Below are positions 45,401 through 54,117 of a DNA stretch of 64,000 nt, one piece after another. The translations under genes and the position numbers were made by a program. Position 1 is the first letter of the stretch; each line of letters begins with the position of its first letter. The notes beneath the pieces are model-generated. The model had not been told where the DNA came from. It saw only the letters and a list, made by a program, of their open reading frames with translations, and ran no database searches. The DNA comes from JACDCA01 sp963810305 (GTDB taxonomy: Bacteria; Acidobacteriota; Vicinamibacteria; Vicinamibacterales; 2-12-FULL-66-21). The DNA is taken from the NCBI GenBank assembly GCA_963810305.1, contig CAWEMY010000008.1, positions 54,353 through 118,352 on the forward strand. Reading direction: 5' to 3'.

Positions 45401-45894
45401 CCGTGCTCCGCCGTCCGTGGTTCCACGAGCAGGAGTACTCCTTCCCGCTCGCCGCCAAAGTCCTCGCCGATATCGTCGCGGCCGGCGGCAAAGTCGCGCT
45501 CGGCGGCCACGGTCAGCGCCAGGGTATTCAGTGTCATTGGGAGCTCTGGGCGATCGCTTCCGGTGGGATGCCGGCGCACGAGGTCCTCAAGGTGGGCACG
45601 ATCTACGGCGCCGAAGGGATCGGCATGGGCAAGGATCTTGGTTCGATCGAGAAAGGCAAGCTCGCCGATCTCGTCGTGCTCGACAAGAATCCGCTCGAGA
45701 ACATCCGCAACACCAACTCGATCCGCTACGTGATGAAAAACGGCGAGTTGTACGAGGGTGACACGCTCGACCAGATCTGGCCGCAACAGAAACAACTGCC
45801 GCGACAGTACTGGTGGGATCTGGAACCGTCGCCGCGCAAGACGGCGCCCGTGCGTCCGCGCATCACCACGAACGGCGGTTCGCGGCTCCCGTAG
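42484..45894 (+). CDS. Exported TolB-propeller plus amidohydrolase fusion
   Basis: A 1,136-residue protein. A signal peptide (residues about 11-35) is followed by a Lys/Asp-rich linker and a TolB-like beta-propeller made of 'SPDG' repeats (RFSPDGSKLVFLSDRNG, EWTPDGKYIVVSKS, VLSPDGRWLVYATRW). After a charged Lys/Glu-rich linker (about 655-695) comes an imidazolonepropionase-like amidohydrolase domain. It opens with VLRGARVITMKG and carries the metal-binding MPGLVDVHAHI (about 765) and the C-terminal GSIEKGKLADLVVLDKNP. The family hydrolyses cyclic amides or dipeptides; the substrate here is unknown. The architecture is common in Acidobacteriota. The start follows a strong ribosome site. Confidence 0.92.
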   Translation: MTADRRFLRTRIIRLSLALLLICSVASSLGFLNAQEKQDEKKDAADKDKKKDLPLEADRTIAFDTSEGSWISLDVAPDGKQIVFELLGDLYTLPMDGGTATRIMAGNMFDSQPRFSPDGSKLVFLSDRNGDENIWIANRDGSDPKAITKGKNTRYWSPEWTPDGKYIVVSKSGAPPGGTQLWLYHVDGGSGVNLTGGEERRQLNPLGAAVGKDDRFVYFTERTAAGSVYNQMNFRWQLGVYDRHTGENFRMSDELGSAMRPVLSPDGRWLVYATRWDAQTGLRVRDLKSGDDSWLTYPVTRDDQESASTRDLMPGSSFTPDSKALVTSFDGKLWRVEVPSGEATPIPFTAKIEQKLGPKVRFEYPIDEGPVRAQQIRYPRLSPDGTRLAFTALDRLWVMDYPAGKPRRVSTMDAGEHQPAWSPDGRSMAYVSWSDADGGHVYRVAADGGTPQKLTQIPSFYSDPVYSLDGQRIVVVRGPRAERQEDFSPQGRGGQAMELVWLPAGGGEATLITPFRGQGRPHFAKDPARIYAWEGSRGLVSFRFDGTDRKTHVKVTGYKNPDAEQASNASEVIMGPDGEHAIAEAQHHVYLVTVPVKGGDAPTVALASPESASVPVKKLTTVGGEFLAWAGNGRQVTFALGRTLFKYDLDAARTAEEKEKKEAETKKDAGKKPEPEKKDDKPEAKKKPAYEPAQTEVIVEAPRAKPNGSVVLRGARVITMKGTEVIDNADIVVKDNRIVEVGRRGQVRLPAGVRTIDVTGKTIMPGLVDVHAHIRPAFDVHKTQVWEYLANLAYGVTTTRDPQTATTDVLAYRDLVETGHMIGPRVFGTGPGVFSQDNVQSLDEARDVLKRYSQYWDTKTIKQYMAGSRQQRQWIIMAAKEQKLMPTLEGGLDLKLNLTQILDGYPGLEHTLPIMPLYKDVVQLVAQSGIVYTPTLLVQYGGPWAENYFYESTDVHGDQKMRRFAPHSDLDRTVLRRPWFHEQEYSFPLAAKVLADIVAAGGKVALGGHGQRQGIQCHWELWAIASGGMPAHEVLKVGTIYGAEGIGMGKDLGSIEKGKLADLVVLDKNPLENIRNTNSIRYVMKNGELYEGDTLDQIWPQQKQLPRQYWWDLEPSPRKTAPVRPRITTNGGSRLP

Positions 45895-45897
45895 GCC

Positions 45898-45980
45898 AGC
45901 CCCGTAGGGCTGTCTGGTCCTTCGTAGGCCAGCCCTTGGGGCTGGCTGGTTCGTCCTTCGTAGGCCAGCCCTTTAGGGCT
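45898..45980. repeat. Dispersed palindrome AGCCC-TTTA-GGGCT, three units
   Basis: Degenerate palindromes at 45898-45911, 45931-45943 and 45967-45980, with GTCTGGTTCTCGTAGG-like spacers, lie directly after the amidohydrolase stop. Together with the array at 42347 they bracket that gene on both sides. Confidence 0.85.
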
Positions 45981-46110
45981 GTCTGGTTCTCGTAGGAAAG
46001 CCGGCGCAACGTCGCGGTGGCGACTGCAGAGCTGAGGCGGCTGTAGTCGTTCACCGGCCATTGTCGTTAGACTGTCCCCGGCACATAATCACCCAAGCCC
46101 AACCCTCCAC

Positions 46111-49100
46111 ATGGTTTGCCCAAATTGCGGAAACGACGCCGCCCCAGTCACCGGGCGATGTGCGAACTGCGGAGCCACGGCGGCCGATCCAGCCGCGGTC
46201 ACGATGTTGACACCGCCGCCGGCCGCCGGCACCGGACTATCAAATGTGACGGGAGTAACGCGTCCGGCTGAAAGCGGAAGTCTCGGTGAACGTGATCCCG
46301 AGGAAACGCGGCTTGGCAACGATCCGGATGCTGACGCTGTCACCCGCGCACATACACCGGGCGGCCGGCATACCGGGTCGGAGGGACCACTGGAAATCGG
46401 CCGGAATTTCGGCGTTCGCTATCACATCATCCGCCTGCTCGGGATCGGCGGGATGGGGGCTGTCTACCAGGCGTGGGATCAGGTGCTCGAGGTGGCGGTC
46501 GCGATCAAAGTCATTCGCATCGATCCCTCGATCGACCCGTCAACCGCCGGCGAACTGGAAAAGCGCTTCAAGCGCGAGTTGCTTCTCGCGCGGCAAGTCA
46601 CTCACACCAACGTCGTCCGCATCCATGACCTCGGCGAGATCGACGGCATCAAGTACATCACGATGCCGTACATCCAGGGATCGGATCTCTGGACCGTCCT
46701 CAAGCGTGAAGGCCGCCTGCCGGTGCCGCGGGCGCTCGTGATCGCGCGACAGGTTGCGTCGGGGCTCGCGGCCGCCCATGAAGCCGGCGTCATTCATCGC
46801 GATCTGAAGCCGGCAAACATCATGCTCGACGCCGAGGACCATGCGTGCGTCATGGACTTCGGGATCGCACGGTCCACCACAGTCGGCCGGGGTTTCACCA
46901 TGACGGTTGCCGGGGCCGTGGTGGGGACGGTGGAATACATGGCCCCCGAGCAGGCCAAGGGTGAAACGGCCGATCAGCGGGCGGACGTTTACGCCCTCGG
47001 GATGATTCTTCGCGACATGCTGCTCGGGCCACGTCAGCACGGCGCCGGCACGGCGATGTCCGATCTGATGATGCGGATGCAGCACCCACCGTCGTCGCTG
47101 CGCACGGTCGACCCCCAGATTCCCGCGGCGCTCGACGAGATCGTCGTCCGGTGTCTGCAGCCGGATCCCTCCGCACGCTACGAGACCGCCAGCGCACTGC
47201 TCGGGGAGCTGGAGCGTCTGACACCAGACGGGCACGCGCCGCTCGGCCGAGGGGCCGGCACGCAAGTGAGGCGGCGCCCGGCGGTGGTTGCGGCGCTGGC
47301 AGTACTAGTGCTGAGCCTGGCAGGGGCGGCGGCGTGGATCTTCCGCGATCGTGGGCCGTCCGCGCCGGCTGCGGCGGTGCCCTCTCAGCCGGTGTCAGTG
47401 GCCGTGTTGCCATTCCGAAACGCCACCGGAGACGCGGCGCTCGATTCGCTTGGACCGAGTCTCGCGGAGGTCCTCCGGGCCGAGCTTGGGCAGAGCGCGG
47501 CTCTGAGAACCGTGTCCACGGAACGCCTCTATCAGGTACTCGCGGATCTGAAGCTCGAGAGTGATGCGGCGCTCGACGACTCCATGCTGCGGCGGGTGGC
47601 GGAGCTGACCAGCGCCGACATCGTCCTTCGAGGATCGTACCTCAAACTCGGCAGTCAGATTCGCCTGACCGCGAGCCTTCACAATCTGAAGCGCGGCACG
47701 CAGGCGCCATTGAATGCAGAAGCGCCGAACGAAAACGCGCTGCTCACGGCCGTCGACACGCTGGCGCGCGGCACGCGCGAGAACCTCGTCGCTGCGGAAG
47801 CGATCGAGAAGCTGGACGTCACGGCGCGAGCGCCCATCTCGCGTTCGTTCGAAGCGCTTCGCGCGTACACCGATGGTCTGGGTCTTGCCCGCCAGGGCAA
47901 GCACGAGGAGGCCGTCACGCGTTTCAGGGCGGCAACCGAGAGCGACGCCGGATTCGCCCTGGCCTACTCTCGGCTGGCGCTGTCGTTCTCGTCTCTCGGC
48001 CAGGACGCCGAAGCTCAGCGAGCGTCGACGCGGGGGGTCGAGCTGAGTAGTTCAGCGCCCGCCGCCGATCGCTATTTCATCCTTGCGACCGACGCCAGCA
48101 TCAGGAACGATAACGACAAAGCCATCGAGTACTACCGCCAGCTGGTGGACGCTGCACCCACCGACACGTCGATCCGCTTCGAGCTGGCGACGCTGCTCGA
48201 AGGCGCGGGAGATCTCGATGGCGCCCGCGACCAACTGAAGAAAGTCCTCGAAAGCGATCCGAAGTATGTCAGCGCTCTGCTGGCGGCAGGTCGGGTCGAG
48301 ATCAAGCGCGGATCCCCTCAATCTTCGCTCGATTCCCTCAACAGCGCGCTCACGCTTTCGATCCAGTTGGGGAATGACCACACCCGCGCCGATGTACTTC
48401 AGGCGATTGGTGTCGCATACAAGCGGCTGGACAAGCCGGTCGATGCGCTCCGGTACTATCGCGACTCGCTCGAAATCAAGCGCCGGCTCGACAAGAAGGC
48501 GGGGATGGCGGCGAGCCTGACCGAGATCGCCCAGATCCACGCGCGGCTTGGGCAAAGCAAGGAAGCCTTGAGCAGCTACAAGGAGGCCGAGCAGTTACGC
48601 CGGGAGATCGGCGACCGCAGCGGCCTTGGCAATACGCTGCTCGACCTCGGAACGTTTTATCTCGAGCAGGCGAGATACGACGATGCCCTGTCGGCGTTCA
48701 AGGAGTCGCTGCAGATTCAGCGTGAACTGCGCAACGATGTGGCGGCCGCACGAGCGCTCAACAACATCGGCAGCGCTTATTTCGACAAGGGACAGTACGA
48801 GGACGCGCTGACCTATTTCGAACGGGCGCTTGGCATCCGCGAGAAGAGCGCGAACCAAAGCGAGCTGAGCCAGACGCTGCACAACATCGGCGAAACACAC
48901 GTGCGCACGGGGCAGTTCGACCGTGCACTCGAACAGTACCTCCGGGCTCTGGAGCTCTCGCGCAAGGCCGGTGAAGCGCAGGCCGAGGCGATCGAGTCTT
49001 ATTCGGTGGGCACGGTGTTCGAGTACCAGGGGCGGTATGGAGCGGCGCTGAAATCGCGTCAAGAGGCTTACCAGCAGTTCAAGAAGCTGAATGACCGAAG

Positions 49101-49779
49101 TCTCTGGAACGCCGAGATCCTGGCCGGGTACGGACGCAGTCTCATGCTCGTCGGTCAGCTCGACGAGGCAGGAAAGATCCTCGACGAAGCGATGCGCGTC
49201 GCGAGGGAGCAGGGCAATCAGGCCGTGCTCGCCCGCGCCCTCAATGACGAAGGGGAACGCCTGCGCCTGAAAGGGGACCACGCCTCCGCCCGGAAGCCAT
49301 TCGACGAAGCGAGCCAGATTTCGGCCAGGCTGGGAGACCGTTTTCTCGTGGTCCGGACGAAGATCAACCAGGCACTCCTGGCAACCAGGGATCCGCAGCG
49401 GGCCGTGGCAGCTGCCGCGACTCTGGGCGGACTCTCGCAGGAGGCTGACGCGCAGGGGCTGAAATACCTCGCGATCGAAGCGGCGCTTGGACGATCCGAG
49501 GCGCTCCTCACTGCGGGCCAGGCAGCCGCGGCCGCCTCAGAGTTACAGCGCGCGTTGACGCGGGCCGAGAATCTCGGGCTGCGCATGCTGCGAGCGAAGG
49601 GAAACTTCCTGGCCGCGCGAGCGGCACACGCGACTGGCGCTGCCGCCGCGTCCAGACGCCATTACGGCGAGACCCGGCGCATTCTGGAAGAGACGAGCAA
49701 AGAAAACGCGGCGTCCACCATCGGACGCCGCGTCGATGTCACCGAGATGCTGAATGAGTCGGTGAAAGCGGTTCGCTAG
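46111..49779 (+). CDS. Ser/Thr protein kinase with N-terminal zinc ribbon and C-terminal TPR array
   Basis: A 1,222-residue membrane-spanning kinase. Residues 3-23 form a zinc ribbon (CPNC, then CANC). The kinase domain (about 103-372) has the glycine loop GIGGMGAVYQAWD, the lysine in AIKVI (about 132), the catalytic loop VIHRDLKPANIML (about 228), DFG (about 248) and EYMAPEQAKG in the activation segment. It is therefore an active Hanks-type kinase. A single transmembrane helix lies at about 391-411. Outside follow a FlgO-like domain (VSVAVLPFRNATGD) and at least ten tetratricopeptide repeats (for example YFDKGQYEDALTYFERALG), which bind peptides or partner proteins. The architecture suggests a receptor that senses a protein or peptide in the periplasm. 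It appears to be a single-gene unit. Confidence 0.94.
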   Translation: MVCPNCGNDAAPVTGRCANCGATAADPAAVTMLTPPPAAGTGLSNVTGVTRPAESGSLGERDPEETRLGNDPDADAVTRAHTPGGRHTGSEGPLEIGRNFGVRYHIIRLLGIGGMGAVYQAWDQVLEVAVAIKVIRIDPSIDPSTAGELEKRFKRELLLARQVTHTNVVRIHDLGEIDGIKYITMPYIQGSDLWTVLKREGRLPVPRALVIARQVASGLAAAHEAGVIHRDLKPANIMLDAEDHACVMDFGIARSTTVGRGFTMTVAGAVVGTVEYMAPEQAKGETADQRADVYALGMILRDMLLGPRQHGAGTAMSDLMMRMQHPPSSLRTVDPQIPAALDEIVVRCLQPDPSARYETASALLGELERLTPDGHAPLGRGAGTQVRRRPAVVAALAVLVLSLAGAAAWIFRDRGPSAPAAAVPSQPVSVAVLPFRNATGDAALDSLGPSLAEVLRAELGQSAALRTVSTERLYQVLADLKLESDAALDDSMLRRVAELTSADIVLRGSYLKLGSQIRLTASLHNLKRGTQAPLNAEAPNENALLTAVDTLARGTRENLVAAEAIEKLDVTARAPISRSFEALRAYTDGLGLARQGKHEEAVTRFRAATESDAGFALAYSRLALSFSSLGQDAEAQRASTRGVELSSSAPAADRYFILATDASIRNDNDKAIEYYRQLVDAAPTDTSIRFELATLLEGAGDLDGARDQLKKVLESDPKYVSALLAAGRVEIKRGSPQSSLDSLNSALTLSIQLGNDHTRADVLQAIGVAYKRLDKPVDALRYYRDSLEIKRRLDKKAGMAASLTEIAQIHARLGQSKEALSSYKEAEQLRREIGDRSGLGNTLLDLGTFYLEQARYDDALSAFKESLQIQRELRNDVAAARALNNIGSAYFDKGQYEDALTYFERALGIREKSANQSELSQTLHNIGETHVRTGQFDRALEQYLRALELSRKAGEAQAEAIESYSVGTVFEYQGRYGAALKSRQEAYQQFKKLNDRSLWNAEILAGYGRSLMLVGQLDEAGKILDEAMRVAREQGNQAVLARALNDEGERLRLKGDHASARKPFDEASQISARLGDRFLVVRTKINQALLATRDPQRAVAAAATLGGLSQEADAQGLKYLAIEAALGRSEALLTAGQAAAAASELQRALTRAENLGLRMLRAKGNFLAARAAHATGAAAASRRHYGETRRILEETSKENAASTIGRRVDVTEMLNESVKAVR

Positions 49780-49789
49780 CGCGTCGCTG

Positions 49790-50656
49790 TTATTGCCCGG
49801 CGCGACGTCGCCGGCGCTTCAACAACAGCCCACCCGCTCCCAGGGCCAACAACGTCATCGTGCCTGGCTCCGGCACAACCTGCACGAGCGCCACGTCGGT
49901 GAAATTGTCGCTGAGGGAGGCGCGGACGGCATCACCCGGCAGCTTGATGCTCAGAAACTCGCTTTCGCTGGGGCAGGTGTCGTAGTACGGGTTGTCACAG
50001 TCGAAGTCGAAGGGACTCAGGCTTGCACTGAAGAAGATACCCTGCAGGATCTCGTCGTAGATCTCGTCGGTATCTCCATTCTCTCCGATCTCATGAATGA
50101 TCTCGGGAACCGGGTTGGTGCCAACCAACGGATTCGACCAGGCAATCAACCAGGTAATCGGACCCACGTATTCGGAGTTGCGAACCGGTTGAAACTCGGT
50201 GCTGTCAATCGGTTGGAGGCCATTGACATTGGACACGGCAGAGTATTCCACGCACTGGCCGTTCTGAGCGTACGCCACACAGACGTGATTCGGAAAATTC
50301 GGGCCGAAGGTGGTGCCTGCGGGCAGATAGTTTCGGAAGAACGCCAGCCCGAACGGCTCGAGCACCTCTTCGACGGTGACGCGCAGCAAGTGTTCGAAGC
50401 CGCCAAAGGCGGTGTCGAAGAAGTAAAACTTCGCGTTGTCGCCGCCGCCGGGGAAGAAGTTGCGGCAGATCACGCCGTCCCCGCCGTCGCCTCCCCCGGC
50501 ACCCGTGTCGAACGGATTGTCATCGTTGACGCCGGCAAAGCCCATCTCCGAGCACAATGGGCCGGCCGACGCAGGCCCTGCACACACGATGAAAGAGGCG
50601 AACACGCAAACCGCAACCACCGTGCGGCGGAGCGCTACGATAGGGTCAAGGGACAT
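49790..50656 (-). CDS. PEP-CTERM sorting-signal secreted protein
   Basis: A 288-residue exported protein. The signal peptide ends in GPASAGP. The body is acidic and rich in Asn, Asp and Gly (DDNPFDTGAGGGDGGDG). The C-terminus reads VPEPGTMTLLALGAGGLLLKRRRRR, that is PEP, a hydrophobic helix and a basic cluster: the PEP-CTERM signal, which is recognised and cleaved by exosortase. No exosortase gene is in the window. The start at 50656 leads into the signal peptide; a longer frame adds 38 unsuited residues. Several cysteine pairs may form disulfides. The surface role is unknown. Confidence 0.87.
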   Translation of the reverse strand: MSLDPIVALRRTVVAVCVFASFIVCAGPASAGPLCSEMGFAGVNDDNPFDTGAGGGDGGDGVICRNFFPGGGDNAKFYFFDTAFGGFEHLLRVTVEEVLEPFGLAFFRNYLPAGTTFGPNFPNHVCVAYAQNGQCVEYSAVSNVNGLQPIDSTEFQPVRNSEYVGPITWLIAWSNPLVGTNPVPEIIHEIGENGDTDEIYDEILQGIFFSASLSPFDFDCDNPYYDTCPSESEFLSIKLPGDAVRASLSDNFTDVALVQVVPEPGTMTLLALGAGGLLLKRRRRRAGQ

Positions 50657-50823
50657 GTGGGTGTCTCCGACGGGCATGTGTTTGAACAGCTGATTTGGCA
50701 CGCGGCGGTACGCAAGAAATTCGCCGCACTGGCGAAATTCGCAGTTGTGACGTAAGTGCAGATGGCACAACGACCAACGCCGGATACGCCTTGCAGCTGA
50801 GCCGTGGAGAGTCGCTTCTTCTG

Positions 50824-52455
50824 ATGACTTTTGGCGCGTTCAGGCGTGACAAGGCAACCACGAAAATTGCGGTCGCTCTGATTCTCCTGATCGGCGCGCT
50901 GTTGCGACTCTGGCAGTACGGTGCAAACAGTTCACTGTGGCTCGACGAAGCGGCGCTGGCGCGAAATATCGTCGACCGCTCGTCGCTCGAGCTGCTTGCG
51001 CCGCTCGACTACGATCAGATGGCGCCGGTCGGATTCCTGCTCGCGCAAAAGGTGGTGGTGACCCTCGCAGGCCCCTCGGAGTACTCGCTCAGGCTCATCC
51101 CTATCACTTGTGGCATCGCTTCGCTGCTGTTATTTCTGGCACTCGCCCGAGCGGTTCTCCCGACGATGGCCGCCGTGTACGCGCTGGGGCTGTTCTCGTT
51201 CGGTCAACCCTTCGTCTATTTCTCCGCACAAGTGAAGCAGTACGCGGTTGACGTCGCCGCAGCGCTGGTCGCGCTCCTCATCGTGGTGCGACTCTGCTCG
51301 ACTACCACTGGCCGGCAGAGACTGGCGATCGGCCTGGCCGGAGTGCTCATCCCGTGGATCTCTCAGCCCGCGATGCTCGTTCTGGCGGGTGCGGCGCTCG
51401 GTCTCGGCGCACACGCGCTCCTCACTCGCCATGCCGGCACCATCCGTGCGCTCTGGCCCATCCTGGTTGCGTGGGCGACCAGCGCCGCTGCATCCGGGCT
51501 TTATGCGCTGCGCACGGTGTCCCCCTCCACCCGGGATTACCTCCATTCCTTCTGGCGGGAGGGATTCATGCCGCTCTCACCGTGGGCGCAGGTGCGGTGG
51601 CTGTGGGGGACATCGAACGACGTGTTCAGCGCGTTCGGCCCCGCGGTGTTCCCTTCCAACGGCGGTCTGGGATACGTCTGGTCCCAGTTGTTCGTGCTCG
51701 CGGCGGTGGTGGGCTTCGTGCAGCTCGCGAGGACGCGCCGCGAGGTCGCGCTGATTCTGCTGGGGCCGATCGTCCTCGCGCTCGCCGGGTCTCTGCTGCG
51801 CCTGTACCCGCTGTCCGGGCGGTTGTTGCTTTTCCTGGTACCAGTGCTCCTCCTCGCCGCAGCGGCTGGCGCGCACGCGGTCGTCGGCTGGAGTGTGCGG
51901 CAGGCGCGCGTCGCCGGCGCGGCTCTCGCCCTCGTGTTCGTCGGGATCCCTGTCCATGCGGCGGTGAAGACGCGTCCACCGTTCATGATCCAGCCGCTTC
52001 GCCCGGTTCTGGAGGAGGTCGTCAGACGCCGGAACCCTGGTGAACGGATCTATGTCGATCATGCTGCCGCTCAAGCATTCATGTATTACGCGTCGCGATT
52101 CCGCTTCGAGCCGTCTGAATTCATCATCGGCAAGTGTGCGCCGACTGACCGCCGCGACTACCTGCGGCAGCTCGACCAGCTGCGCGGCTCCTCTCGAGTC
52201 TGGATTGTCGGCACGCATCTGAGCAGGATCGAGCGCGCCGCCACGATCGGCTATCTGGAACGAATCGGTCGTCGTCTGGACACGGTGTTCGAAGCTCCGG
52301 CCAGGGCGCCTGTCGGTTTCGCCGCTTACGCCCGGCTTTATGACCTCACCGATCCTCAGCGTCTCGCCTCTGCGTCTGCTGAGAGCTACCCGATCCCAGA
52401 CGTTCGCATCAATCCGCTGTCCTGCCGCGCAGGGCCGATGGCGCCGCAGGAGTGA
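50824..52455 (+). CDS. GT39/PMT-like integral membrane glycosyltransferase
   Basis: A 543-residue polytopic protein with around ten hydrophobic helices (for example TTKIAVALILLIGALLRL at the start). The first periplasmic loop contains LWLDEAALAR, the acidic motif typical of GT39/GT83 polyprenyl-phosphate sugar transferases. The C-terminal 130 residues are soluble and probably periplasmic. The donor is likely a lipid-linked sugar, but the acceptor is unknown. The ATG at 50824 is preferred to an upstream in-frame ATG at 50695 that would overlap the divergent gene region. It precedes the response regulator by 3 bases, so these genes may share an mRNA. Confidence 0.82.
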   Translation: MTFGAFRRDKATTKIAVALILLIGALLRLWQYGANSSLWLDEAALARNIVDRSSLELLAPLDYDQMAPVGFLLAQKVVVTLAGPSEYSLRLIPITCGIASLLLFLALARAVLPTMAAVYALGLFSFGQPFVYFSAQVKQYAVDVAAALVALLIVVRLCSTTTGRQRLAIGLAGVLIPWISQPAMLVLAGAALGLGAHALLTRHAGTIRALWPILVAWATSAAASGLYALRTVSPSTRDYLHSFWREGFMPLSPWAQVRWLWGTSNDVFSAFGPAVFPSNGGLGYVWSQLFVLAAVVGFVQLARTRREVALILLGPIVLALAGSLLRLYPLSGRLLLFLVPVLLLAAAAGAHAVVGWSVRQARVAGAALALVFVGIPVHAAVKTRPPFMIQPLRPVLEEVVRRRNPGERIYVDHAAAQAFMYYASRFRFEPSEFIIGKCAPTDRRDYLRQLDQLRGSSRVWIVGTHLSRIERAATIGYLERIGRRLDTVFEAPARAPVGFAAYARLYDLTDPQRLASASAESYPIPDVRINPLSCRAGPMAPQE

Positions 52456-52458
52456 GGT

Positions 52459-53122
52459 GTGCGAGTTCTGATCGTCGAAGACGAACCACAGCTGGCGCGG
52501 CAGCTCGCGAAGGCACTGCAGGAGGCTGCCTACGCCGTCGATACCGCTGCGGACGGCGCGCGCGCTGACTTCCTGATCCACACCGAGCGGTACGACGCGG
52601 TGGTCCTGGACCTCGGGCTGCCCGCACGAGACGGCATCAGCTGGCTGAAAGAGTGGCGGGAGCGCGGCGTGGCCGTCCCGGTCCTGGTCCTGACGGCGCG
52701 GAGCAGCTGGCACGAGAAGGTCCTCGGCATCGACAGCGGTGCGGACGACTACGTCTCCAAACCGTTTCGCTTCGAGGAAGTCCTCGCGCGTTTGCGCGCC
52801 TTGATACGGCGCGCGAGCGGACACGTGACGCCCGAGCTGAGATCGGGCGCCGTCATCTCTCGATCCACGTCTATCCCGCGTGACATTGAAAGGGAATCCG
52901 GTAAAACTCACCAGCCACGAGTTCCGTGTGCTCTCTTACCTTATGCACCATCGCGGCCGGATCGTCTCGCAAGTGGAGCTCACCGAGCACATCTACGCAC
53001 GCGACGCGGACCGCGAGTCCAACACCGTCGAAGTGTTCATCGCGCGCCTGCGCCGAAAGCTAGGCGCCGACACGATCGAAACGATACGAGGTCTGGGATA
53101 CCGGATGGGGGATGCGCGTTGA
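52459..53122 (+). CDS. OmpR-family response regulator (frame break at about 52858)
   Basis: The receiver domain (GTG start, MRVLIVEDEPQLARQ) has its phosphoacceptor Asp in VVLDLGLPARDG and the conserved Lys in VSKPFRFEE. After GAVI at 52855-52857 the frame becomes nonsense; skipping T52858 gives LDPRLSRVTLKGNPV and the complete winged-helix DNA-binding domain (KLTSHEFRVLSYLMHH, then RGLGYRMGD), ending at the TGA 53120-53122. As written, the first frame runs on into the kinase gene and would make a 552-residue receiver-kinase fusion without a DNA-binding domain. The one-base break is likely an indel error. Confidence 0.85.
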
Positions 53123-54117
53123 GCTGGTCGCTCAGGCGCGGGGTGTTTCTCGGAGCACTTTTCTGGACGACCGGGCTGTTCATCGTCTCCGGTCTCGTGC
53201 TCACCGCCCTGATGACGCACCATAGTGCCGCGCCGAATATCGTCCACGGCGCGTTCTCTCACTTCGGCGCCGCGTCGTTTCTCGCGCTCGCCTGCCTCGC
53301 CGCGGGCTTCTGGTATGTGCGCCGCGGTCTTTCCCCTGTGGCGCAGCTTCGTGCCCGGCTCGCCGACGTGCACTCGGGCGCTGAGCACCGCGTTGCCGGC
53401 TCGTACCCGGCGGAAGTGCAGCCGCTCGTCGACGACCTCAACGAGTTGCTCGAGCATCAGGAAAAGACGATCCACCGCGCGGTTGGCAAGGCCGGTGACC
53501 TTGCACACGGCCTCAAGACGCCGCTGGCGTTGCTCGCGCAGGAAGCCGAGACGGCCACCGCTTCAGGCAATCATGCCCTCGCTGCCTCGATCACGCAGCA
53601 GGTCGATCGGATGCGACGGCAGATCGATCACCATCTGGCACATGCACGGGCGGCTGCCTCAGGCGCCGTGCCTGGCGCCCGCACGCCGGTAGTGGAGTCT
53701 GCGGAAGGTCTGGTGCGGACAATGCAGCGCTTGTACGCGGACAAGCGCCTGGCGATTGACTGCGCGATCGAGCGGAATGTCGCCGTTCGTGCGCATCGGC
53801 ACGATCTCGACGAAATGCTCGGCAACCTGCTCGACAATGCCTGCAAGTGGTCGGCGTCGCGCGTGCACCTCGGCTCGCACGCCACCGCCACTGGCGTCGT
53901 GATTGTCGTTGAAGACGATGGTCCCGGGATTCCTGAGGCACTCCGTCAAGCGGTCCTGCAGCGTGGCATACGTGCGGACGAAACGGCGCCCGGTTCCGGG
54001 TTCGGCCTCGCCATCGTCCGCGACCTCGCCGAACTGCACGGAGGGCGGATTACGCTCGAGCCCTCACCTCTTGGGGGGCTCCGGGCCCACCTCGAACTAC
54101 CTCTCGCCGCTCAATAA
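53119..54117 (+). CDS. Sensor histidine kinase
   Basis: A 332-residue kinase starting at TTG 53119, which overlaps the regulator stop by 4 bases. Two transmembrane helices (about 8-33 and 48-66) enclose a very short periplasmic loop, so sensing may occur in the membrane. HAMP-like residues follow. The phosphoacceptor region reads GDLAHGLKTPLALL, the form with Gly after His typical of PhoQ-like kinases. The HATPase domain has DEMLGNLLDNACKW (N box), VEDDGPGIPE (G1) and GSGFGLAIVRDL (G2). It pairs with the regulator just upstream. The end overlaps the convergent gamma-glutamyltranspeptidase gene by 7 bases. Confidence 0.88.
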   Translation: MSWSLRRGVFLGALFWTTGLFIVSGLVLTALMTHHSAAPNIVHGAFSHFGAASFLALACLAAGFWYVRRGLSPVAQLRARLADVHSGAEHRVAGSYPAEVQPLVDDLNELLEHQEKTIHRAVGKAGDLAHGLKTPLALLAQEAETATASGNHALAASITQQVDRMRRQIDHHLAHARAAASGAVPGARTPVVESAEGLVRTMQRLYADKRLAIDCAIERNVAVRAHRHDLDEMLGNLLDNACKWSASRVHLGSHATATGVVIVVEDDGPGIPEALRQAVLQRGIRADETAPGSGFGLAIVRDLAELHGGRITLEPSPLGGLRAHLELPLAAQ

